From Virgibacillus natechei (lineage in GTDB: Bacteria > Bacillota > Bacilli > Bacillales > Amphibacillaceae): a DNA stretch of 64,000 nt. The DNA is taken from assembly GCF_026013645.1 (NCBI RefSeq), contig NZ_CP110224.1, positions 1,426,001-1,490,000 on the forward strand, read 5' to 3'. Below the pieces are notes generated by a model. That model saw only the letters and a list, made by a program, of their open reading frames with translations. It had not been told where the DNA came from and made no database searches. Of the stretch, positions 17,634 through 24,557 are shown piece after piece (within the stretch, counting starts at the first letter, position 1; each line of letters starts with the position of its first letter). The position numbers were made by a program, and so were the translations under genes.

Positions 17634-18050
17634 TCACTTTTCCAGGTTTTCAAAGGCTTTTACTGCTGCTTGGGCAACTTGAACATCCTGTGCAACAGCA
17701 CCGCCACTAACACCAACAGCTCCTATAACTTTCCCATCCTTCTCTAACGGAAAGCCGCCGCCGAAAAGCACAATTCGCCCGTCATTAGTTGTATTTAGTC
17801 CGTATAAATCAGCGTTTGGAACAGCCGCTTCCTCTAGGGAAGATGTTGGCATTTTCAGCGCGACAGAAGTCCATGCCTTATTTGGTGCGATGTCGATACT
17901 AGCTAACCAAGCGTCATCCATGCGATGTGTTGCCACCAGATTTCCACCATCGTCTAAAACGGAAATGACCATAGAAACATCAATCTCTTTAGATTCTTTT
18001 TCAGCAGCTTTAATAAGTTGCTCAGCTACCTCTAAATTTAGTTTACACAT
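17634..18050 (-). CDS. HbpS/GlcG-like (DUF336) protein, copy 2
   Basis: About 138 residues. It shares the DUF336 motifs of copy 1, and the C-terminus is shorter (KAFENLEK). Start 18050 is chosen because it aligns with copy 1 and keeps the same GGGAGGAATTTAT spacing; ATG 18053 is directly in front. It lies 48 bases after fdhA and is surely co-transcribed with it. The family often accompanies oxidoreductases acting on small alcohols and aldehydes; a scavenging or cofactor-binding role is inference. Confidence 0.88.
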   Translation of the reverse strand: MCKLNLEVAEQLIKAAEKESKEIDVSMVISVLDDGGNLVATHRMDDAWLASIDIAPNKAWTSVALKMPTSSLEEAAVPNADLYGLNTTNDGRIVLFGGGFPLEKDGKVIGAVGVSGGAVAQDVQVAQAAVKAFENLEK

Positions 18051-18098
18051 CATAAATTCCTCCCAATTTGAAATAGTAAGTTAATTTATTTTAAAAAT

Positions 18099-19313
18099 TT
18101 AACTTAACGAACCATGTGGATCAATAACGAATTTCTTTGCAACGCCGCCATCAAATTCTTTATAACCTGCAGGTGCTTCATCCAGAGAAATGACCGTTGC
18201 ATTTACAGCTTTCGCAATTTGCGCCTTGCCACTTAAAATGGATTGCATTAAATTTCTATGGTATTTCATTACTGGGGTTTGCCCAGTAACAAATGTATGT
18301 GCTTTTGCAAAACCTAAACCGAAGCGGATTTTTAACGAACCTTCTTGTGCATCTTTATCATCTGCACCTGGATCACCAGTTACATAGAGTCCTGGAATCC
18401 CTAAACGTCCCCCAGCCCGAGTGACACCCATGACGGAGTTTAATACAGTGGCAGGGGCTTCACCGGCGTTTTCTCCATGACCGCTTGCCTCAAAACCGAC
18501 CGCATCAATCGCACAATCCACTTCTGGTTCCCCTAATACTTGCTCGATTTGTTCCTCAAGATTAGCATGTTCTCTTAAGTTTACCGTTTCACAGCCAAAG
18601 CTTCTTGCCTGTGCTAACCTTTCTTCGATTAAGTCACCTACAATTACTACTGAAGCTCCGAGTAATTGTGCCGAGTGTGCAGCAGCCAAACCAACAGGAC
18701 CTGCTCCCGCTACATAAACAATTGAACCTGGTTTTACACCTGCACTTACCGCTCCGTGATATCCAGTTGGAAAAATATCAGAAAGCATGGTTAAATCAAG
18801 AATATTTTCCATAGCCTGATCTTTATCCGGAAACTTCAAAAGTTGAAAATCAGCATATGGAACCATAACGTATTCGGATTGACCACCAACCCATCCGCCC
18901 ATATCAACATAACCGTACGCTGAACCAGGACGATCTGGATTTACATTTTGGCAAATATGTGTATCCTGCTGCTTACAGTTTCTACAGCGTCCACAAGCAA
19001 TATTAAACGGAACCGATACAATATCACCCTTCTTCATAAATTCAACATCACGACCCACTTCCACAACCTCACCCGTAATTTCATGACCAAGCACTAGCCC
19101 GCTTGGTGCGGTCGTCCTTCCTCGAACCATATGTTGGTCACTTCCGCAAATGTTCGTCGTTATCACCTTTAAAATTACCCCGTGTTCACATTTACGTCCA
19201 ACGTTTAATGGGTTAACACCAGCTCCGTCTTTTAGAATGAGCTCTGGGAAACCGATATCTTCCACATCGACCTTTCCTGGTCTCTTATAGACGACACCTT
19301 TGTTGGCTACCAT
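18099..19313 (-). CDS. fdhA: Glutathione-independent formaldehyde dehydrogenase
   Basis: About 404 residues, zinc-dependent medium-chain dehydrogenase of the Pseudomonas putida FDH type. Catalytic zinc ligands are in ICGSDQH and GHEITGEV. Four structural-zinc Cys lie in 'CGRCRNCKQQDTHIC', and the Rossmann motif is 'GAGPVGLAAAHSA'. The family-typical long insert 'DRPGSAYGYVDMGGWVGGQ' is present. It oxidises formaldehyde to formate with NAD+, without glutathione. Start 19313 follows AGGAGGAATAG; an 18-base longer start exists. In this cluster it should remove formaldehyde released by demethylation of dimethylglycine and sarcosine. Confidence 0.92.
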   Translation of the reverse strand: MVANKGVVYKRPGKVDVEDIGFPELILKDGAGVNPLNVGRKCEHGVILKVITTNICGSDQHMVRGRTTAPSGLVLGHEITGEVVEVGRDVEFMKKGDIVSVPFNIACGRCRNCKQQDTHICQNVNPDRPGSAYGYVDMGGWVGGQSEYVMVPYADFQLLKFPDKDQAMENILDLTMLSDIFPTGYHGAVSAGVKPGSIVYVAGAGPVGLAAAHSAQLLGASVVIVGDLIEERLAQARSFGCETVNLREHANLEEQIEQVLGEPEVDCAIDAVGFEASGHGENAGEAPATVLNSVMGVTRAGGRLGIPGLYVTGDPGADDKDAQEGSLKIRFGLGFAKAHTFVTGQTPVMKYHRNLMQSILSGKAQIAKAVNATVISLDEAPAGYKEFDGGVAKKFVIDPHGSLS

Positions 19314-19509
19314 ATCTATTCCTCCTATCATTTTAACCGCTGTTTAATGAAAAATTATCATAATTGTAGATATGATTTTCTTTTCTCCCTTCATTAGGAT
19401 TGGAAAGTATTCTAGGATGTTTTTTTAGTTACCACTATCATAGCTCTAGTTTTTCATCAGGTAAAATAGCTAATATTGATGTTTGTTATCTGTAAAAATG
19501 ATACCAATT

Positions 19510-20442
19510 TTAATGATCTTTCTGTAAAGGGATAGGTTCATCATCTGTAACATTAAATCTCGGATTGGTTAATGGAGGATGGCCTATATTTGTGAATTCA
19601 TTTATCGTTTCGATGAACTTCTCCACCGTGTTTGTTAAATAGGCGTCTGCTCGCCTAATAAACACAGTTGAAATGTTACTATATTTATTAGGAATGGTGT
19701 GACATTGTATGAGTCCTTCTAATTCTAGATGGCTGACTGCAGATTGGGGGACTAGGCTGATTCCAAGCCCAGATACAACGCTTCCCAAAATCGTTTCTAA
19801 TGTACCGAATTCCATCACTTTCGCATTAAACACCCCCTCATCACGAAGCCAGGTTTCTAAGCGTTCACGGTAACTGCAACCCGAATTAAAAACGAGAAGG
19901 GGCCTGTTTTTTATGTTGTCAAAGTGGGTGTTTTTATTAACGTCAGATATTAAAACTAATTTTTCTTGAAAAACGTCAACTTGTTCCATATCCGGGTGTG
20001 TACCAAATCCTGTAACAAAGGCACCGTCCAGTTTACATTTCAAAATTTGATTGATAAGATCCTTTGTCACACCAATTTTTAGTGATAAATCTACGTTGGG
20101 GTATTTTCTATGATAGTTGGATAAAATCGTTGGGAGTTTCATAACGGTTTCAACTGTCCCGATCTCAAGGGAGCCTGAAGGGTTGTCAGAATCCTGGAAT
20201 GCTTTATTCGTCTTGTCTACCATGAATAAAATCTTCTCAGTGTAAGATAAAAGTTTTTTCCCTTCTGAGTTCAATGTTGTTCCACGACTGTGTCGATGAA
20301 ATAATTGGGTTTGCAAATTTGACTCTAATGACTTTATTCTAGCTGTTACATGGGATTGAACATAACTTAGTTCATTTGCTGCTTTACTTATGCTTCCATT
20401 TTGTGCAACGCTTTGAAAAATAAGCAAGTCTTTAATTTCCAT
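19510..20442 (-). CDS. LysR-family transcriptional regulator
   Basis: About 310 residues. The N-terminal winged helix-turn-helix reads 'LLIFQSVAQNGSISKAANEL' and 'SHVTARIKSLESNL', and a LysR effector domain fills residues 90-295. Start 20442 has GGAGGGGTT upstream; a 23-codon longer frame lacks a site. It is transcribed away from the region whose copy sits upstream of the dimethylglycine dehydrogenase gene (20500-20594 and 24246-24337). It is therefore the likely regulator of the methyl-amine genes on both sides. The inducer is unknown. Confidence 0.9.
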   Translation of the reverse strand: MEIKDLLIFQSVAQNGSISKAANELSYVQSHVTARIKSLESNLQTQLFHRHSRGTTLNSEGKKLLSYTEKILFMVDKTNKAFQDSDNPSGSLEIGTVETVMKLPTILSNYHRKYPNVDLSLKIGVTKDLINQILKCKLDGAFVTGFGTHPDMEQVDVFQEKLVLISDVNKNTHFDNIKNRPLLVFNSGCSYRERLETWLRDEGVFNAKVMEFGTLETILGSVVSGLGISLVPQSAVSHLELEGLIQCHTIPNKYSNISTVFIRRADAYLTNTVEKFIETINEFTNIGHPPLTNPRFNVTDDEPIPLQKDH

Positions 20443-20499
20443 TTGGAACCCCTCCAATAATTCGATTCGATTATAAATTTTCAATGAATCAGTGAAAAT

Positions 20500-20594
20500 G
20501 ATACAAGACATCTTTTCTAATCATTATGCAATAAGGCAATTTTATTTTATAATATATTTAAATATTAAACAAATCTTAATTATTGCAGTAATAT
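20500..20594 (+). repeat. Left copy of ~92-base diverged direct repeat
   Basis: Contains CATCTTTTCTAATCATT, CAATAAGGC, TTAAATATT and ACAAAT in the same order and spacing as 24246-24337 (roughly 75 percent identity). The pair brackets the GC-rich insert with the MetF-like and GcvT-like genes. As the upstream region of the LysR gene it probably holds the regulator's operator. Confidence 0.7.
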
Positions 20595-20659
20595 ACCTAG
20601 GGGCTTTAGATAAAAGCTTCATAATCAAAGGGAATTCCGAAGTTGATGTTATTTAAAAC

Positions 20660-20778
20660 CCGCTCAGGAAATATACTTCGCTTTCCACGGGCGGCTGGTG
20701 AGCCTCCTCGTGCTAACGCACTCCGGGGTCTCACCTATGCCTTTCCTCCCGTTGGAGTCTACGTATATTTCCTCCGCT
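20660..20778 (+). repeat. CGCTTTCCGCGGG-type intergenic repeat, copy 2
   Basis: CGCTCAGGAAATATACTTCG at the left and CGTATATTTCCTCCGCT at the right, with the shared interior 'GGTGAGCCTCCTCG', 'GGGGTCTCACC' and 'TTGGAGTCT'. Same orientation as the copy at 14961. Confidence 0.75.
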
Positions 20779-20919
20779 AAACGGTGTATCATTCGTCTAT
20801 AGAGTTGATAATTTTTACTTTTGTCCAAGGCTCCTAGTAATTTAATTTATTTATATTCACCTTTGTGATAGCAGCCACTATTCATATTGAAAGGATGAGT
20901 TTACCTTATTTAGCGGTAA

Positions 20920-20982
20920 CTGTTCAGGTGGGGTTCTATAAAGTCTGCACAAATAGAGGTGCAGTGGGGGGGACCTGAACAG
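20920..20982. other. Nested inverted repeat downstream of MetF-like gene
   Basis: Outer stem CTGTTCAGGT/ACCTGAACAG and inner stem CTGCAC/GTGCAG. No T run follows. The motif GTGCAGTGGG also appears in the hairpin at 22199-22230, so both structures belong to the same insert. Nothing else is seen between 20783 and 21056. Confidence 0.5.
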
Positions 20983-21056
20983 GTACGTGTGATTTGCATG
21001 CTATTACGATAGCAAATAATGCATTATCAGCCATATTTTGATAGTACAAATTGTAC

Positions 21057-21102
21057 AAAACAAGTAAACTCATACCAGATGTTTATGGTATGAGATTACT
21101 TG
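21057..21102 (-). terminator. Terminator after MetF-like gene
   Basis: CAAGTAA.CTCATACC/GGTATGAG.TTACTTG stem. On the minus strand it is followed by TTTTG, so it ends the MetF-like/GcvT-like transcript. Confidence 0.65.
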
Positions 21103-21228
21103 TATGGTCAAAGACATAAGGGGATAAATCAAGTGACTTCTGAGAACTGGAGATGAATTGGATAGCCGTAGCGTTTCATGAGACAGGCGCAAAAAAACGG
21201 ATAGGCTTGTACGTCATATGTGGTATGG

Positions 21229-22047
21229 CTATACACTTCCCACTTTTTTAAGGGTGTCCAGTTCGTTAAACGTGTAAATGTGAAAGCCTGCGATACAAAA
21301 GTCTGATTCATTTAAGTACGGGGTGTAGGCGTTTACCAAATCGCCAGGATCATAGCCGCGCATCAGCTTCCTCGACAACTTCAGATTTTTTCTGAGGAAG
21401 CGGAGTGAATCAGTGACACCGATACGGGGGGCGATGCGAAGTAATTTATCCAATTTCACGGGACCTGGGATGCCCAGATAGCACGGCAATCGAAGACCGG
21501 ATGCGCGCTGTTGCTGCAGCCAGGCAAGGACCTGCTCGGGATCAAAGCACATTTGTGTCACGGCATAATCTGCAAGGGAGGCTTTTGCTGCAAAGTCCTG
21601 ATTGAGTGTTTCTGTCTCGATATGCAGGTGACCTTCCGGATACGCAGGAATACCGATGCGATGCGGCCTGTTTTCGTGTGTAGCCAAAGACTGCACTAAT
21701 TCAAGGCCATGATCATACGGACCCAGTTGTTTTTCCTGATCCCCTCCAATGATAAATACTTCGTGCATATCATGATCAGCGAGGCGATCAAGCACCGTAT
21801 TAAGATGTTCTTCACTTCGGATCATCCGCGCTGCAATATGGGGAATAACCTTAGCGAAATGTGGTGCTAATGCAATTGATTTGTCGATCGTAGCATCGAT
21901 CCCATTCGTCGGTGAGCAGGTGATTGTCAACGTGGCATGGGAAGGAAGTGCCGCAGTGGCCCGTTCAACGATATCCTTAGCGGGTATGAGCTCAAAGCGG
22001 GGGCCCCCCGTTTGGTTGAACAGAGCCGCTGAAGATTGCTGATCCAT
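21229..22047 (-). CDS. MetF-like methylenetetrahydrofolate reductase
   Basis: About 272 residues, a TIM-barrel of the MTHFR family. Early 'RFELIPAKD' stands where MetF has FEFFPPK-type sequence. 'LTITCSPTNGIDATIDKS', 'IPHIAARMI', 'EVFIIGGD' and the CxxP-like 'VTQMCFDPEQV' follow the family order. It interconverts 5-methyl- and 5,10-methylene-THF with a flavin. It is divergent from housekeeping MetF, and lies just downstream of a GcvT-like methyltransferase in a GC-rich block, as in THF-dependent O-demethylase loci (ligM-metF). The likely role is re-oxidation of methyl-THF made by that partner. Start 22047 has AGTAGGG nine bases upstream; 22056 and 22122 are alternatives. Confidence 0.82.
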   Translation of the reverse strand: MDQQSSAALFNQTGGPRFELIPAKDIVERATAALPSHATLTITCSPTNGIDATIDKSIALAPHFAKVIPHIAARMIRSEEHLNTVLDRLADHDMHEVFIIGGDQEKQLGPYDHGLELVQSLATHENRPHRIGIPAYPEGHLHIETETLNQDFAAKASLADYAVTQMCFDPEQVLAWLQQQRASGLRLPCYLGIPGPVKLDKLLRIAPRIGVTDSLRFLRKNLKLSRKLMRGYDPGDLVNAYTPYLNESDFCIAGFHIYTFNELDTLKKVGSV

Positions 22048-22198
22048 TATGGTCATCCCTACTTTCTTTTTAATATGATCAATATAAGGAAAGCCACATG
22101 ACCTCTGTAATAGAGCCGTCATGATTTTGTCAATTTCTCTAACGATCAGTGGCCAAAATGCCTTACAAGCGATTCAATTCTCAGGCAGCGAAATATAT

Positions 22199-22230
22199 GT
22201 GCAGTGGGTCTGCAAACAGACCCACTGCAC
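22199..22230. other. Perfect 14-bp hairpin between GcvT-like and MetF-like genes
   Basis: GTGCAGTGGGTCTG, loop CAAA, CAGACCCACTGCAC, with no mismatch and no T run. It begins 10 bases downstream of the GcvT-like stop and may stabilise that mRNA or reduce MetF-like expression. Confidence 0.7.
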
Positions 22231-22239
22231 TAGATATTA

Positions 22240-23541
22240 TCACGTCTCAAGCTTTCGGCCGGTTTGGGTATATCCCGTCCCTGGGTTTTCAGAAGGCTTG
22301 AACGGCGTCTGCGCAACCTCCCCCGGAACACGTCCGATGGCGTATGGTTCGGGCAGGTGTACTTCAAGCTTGGTCCCAATCATACTGAATAAGTTGGGCA
22401 GCATTGCGTAACCAATGTTGCACCCCTGGTTCGGCGAATAGAAGGCAGAGGTGACATAGCCGATCGGCTCCGCGCCGCCTTCTGCGTAGACCATATAGAA
22501 ATCTGCTGGATACCAATCGATTTTATCGCCGCCGAATTTCAGCCCGACTAGCTTTTTAGTAACACCTTCGTTCTCAATGCGGGTTAGGGCTTCTTTGCCG
22601 ATAAAGTGGTCTTTGGTCAGATCCACTTGCCACCTTAAGCCCACTTGGTATGGGTTGGTCTCTTGGTCCATATCCTGTCCATAGGAAAGGATTCCCGCTT
22701 CAAGCCGCCGTATATGGCCTGGAGCAATCACTTTTAGATTATGTGGTTCACCCGCCTCAAGGAGAGGATACCAGAACTTTTCGGCGTTGATACTGGCATT
22801 ATAGAGATAAATCTCAAAGCCTGCTTCACCCGAGAAACCCGTGCGGGACACGATGACGGGGCAATCGTTCACTTCCCCCTCCATCAGCCCGTAGTAAGGA
22901 ACGTCATGAATACGCTTGCCAAATAAATCGACCATGAATGATGTTGATTTTGGCCCTTGAATTTGTACGGGAGACACATCGATTTCGCGTACGGTGCAAT
23001 CAAAGTTGTTCATGATATTAAGCGCCTGAAGCCACAGCGACACGTCGCTGTCGGATAAAGAGAACCAAAACTCATCTTCATGCGGACGAAGAAGAACCGG
23101 ATCATTGATGATGCCGCCTTCATCATTGCATAAAATAACGTAGCGTGCTTTTCCTGTCTTGACTTTATCGACTGAGCGCGTGATCGCCAAGTCCACCAGC
23201 TTTGGGGCATCAGGGCCTTTCACCTGGATTTGTCGCTCTACCGCTACATTCCAAAGCGTGACGTGTTCGGTGAGATATTCGTATTCCTTGAGGAGACCGC
23301 CCTCCTCCATCGGGACATAGGCACGCGGGTGGTACATGTTGTTGTAAACCGTATAGCACCATGCCCCGGCTTCTTCGGAAAGGTGCCAGAATGGAGACTT
23401 GCGCACTCTTTGCGATATAAGCATGCGTGAGCCATTATCTCCGCTTTGACGCAGATTGGTCGGGACGTGTCTTTGCGCGCCCCCTTCCTCGAGATCATTA
23501 GACGTTTTGAACTTTGATACAGGTGTTTCTTCAATAGCCAT
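22240..23541 (-). CDS. GcvT/DmdA/LigM-like THF-dependent methyltransferase
   Basis: About 433 residues. An N-terminal extension of 40-50 residues is followed by the GcvT fold. 'LTEHVTLWNVAVERQIQVKG' and 'TRSVDKVKTGKARYVILCND' match the early folate-binding core. Later come 'GFSGEAGFEIYL', 'GHIRRLEAGILSYGQDMD', 'GLRWQVDLTKDHFIGKEAL' and the GCV_T_C end domain. It transfers a methyl or methylene group from an N-, O- or S-methyl substrate to THF. No gcvP or gcvH lies nearby, so it is not the glycine-cleavage T protein. The substrate is unknown; glycine betaine is a plausible guess from context. The start has AAGGAGGAAATC. GC content is visibly higher than in flanking genes. Confidence 0.85.
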   Translation of the reverse strand: MAIEETPVSKFKTSNDLEEGGAQRHVPTNLRQSGDNGSRMLISQRVRKSPFWHLSEEAGAWCYTVYNNMYHPRAYVPMEEGGLLKEYEYLTEHVTLWNVAVERQIQVKGPDAPKLVDLAITRSVDKVKTGKARYVILCNDEGGIINDPVLLRPHEDEFWFSLSDSDVSLWLQALNIMNNFDCTVREIDVSPVQIQGPKSTSFMVDLFGKRIHDVPYYGLMEGEVNDCPVIVSRTGFSGEAGFEIYLYNASINAEKFWYPLLEAGEPHNLKVIAPGHIRRLEAGILSYGQDMDQETNPYQVGLRWQVDLTKDHFIGKEALTRIENEGVTKKLVGLKFGGDKIDWYPADFYMVYAEGGAEPIGYVTSAFYSPNQGCNIGYAMLPNLFSMIGTKLEVHLPEPYAIGRVPGEVAQTPFKPSENPGTGYTQTGRKLET

Positions 23542-24245
23542 ACCGATTTCCTCCTTTTCGTTATAAAGGAATATAATTCCCAATCTCGTAAACGGTACTT
23601 TCCTGAATGATCGGCATTTGAATTCGGCACTTGCCACCGCCACCGGAACCCCAAACGTTCAATCTATCAGAAACGTGGTAACACCCCAGACCACCCATAA
23701 GCGACTAGTGAAATTTTGATATCAGCCCCGTATCATTGATTTCGCGTATCATACCCCCTTTACGTATTAAAAATTGTTTCTTAATTCTGAACTGAAAATC
23801 AATTGCTTAATAAAGCGCATACATTACAGGTTATGATGACATACACGCGTTGTGCCTATGCATCACATAATATATCATTAAAGTTTAGGCCGCATTGTCC
23901 TTTTCATATTTCTGGCTTCTGAACAAACACTTCGGTAACATTTTTATTCCCATCAGTGTAGTGGCAATCGGTTACATAAAATTCTGAATACAGCCAGACA
24001 GTGGATGATTTTAAGTTCTGCGCAAGAGTTATCCTAATTTTGCTAAAAGTAAATATTTTATTTAACGCAAATATATTAGAAACCCAGGCTGATGTCAAGA
24101 TATTATTTTAAAATATTTTTGATAGTCGTTTTAAGCAAAATCTATATCAATAAATTTCGGAGGGATGCGTTAGTTGACGTATGGTAAATAGGCTCCACGG
24201 TTCCCTGTACGATATTCCTTCAAATTACCACCGTTCAGTTTTCGT
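23542..24245. other. Divergent intergenic region, no intact gene
   Basis: About 700 bases between the GcvT-like gene and the right copy of the flanking repeat. GC content drops sharply after about 23760, which marks the edge of the GC-rich insert. A short minus-strand frame at 23904-24098 has no ribosome site or family match. Confidence 0.5.
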
Positions 24246-24337
24246 GATATAAGCCATCTTTTCTAATCATTTTACAATAAGGCGATCCTGTTTTAAAATA
24301 ATTTTAAATATTCAACAAATGAAAATAGTTGTAATAT
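24246..24337 (+). repeat. Right copy of ~92-base diverged direct repeat
   Basis: Counterpart of 20500-20594, same orientation. It lies about 220 bases upstream of the dimethylglycine dehydrogenase-like gene and should contain its regulatory region. Confidence 0.7.
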
Positions 24338-24557
24338 TGGAAATAAAAGTTGTGATTTGGTTTACGATGAAATTTTAAATGACTATTCGGGATTGAAAAA
24401 TAACAGCAAGTGCTATTTCGATTTGGAAACGGTTGCATATACATGTAACTAAAAATTACAAAACAACCGTGGATATGAACAGAATTAAGAATCACAAAAT
24501 ATGTTGGATAGCAATCAAATTTGTCATTGTTATTCAGAAAAATGGGGATGGGTGATT

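Noticed and set aside
21129..21311. 60-residue frame across the MetF-like 3' end
   Set aside because: Overlaps the MetF-like gene in another frame; I considered a frameshifted MetF C-terminus but saw no family match.
23904..24098. 64-residue minus-strand frame
   Set aside because: AT-rich junction DNA without an RBS or recognisable motif.
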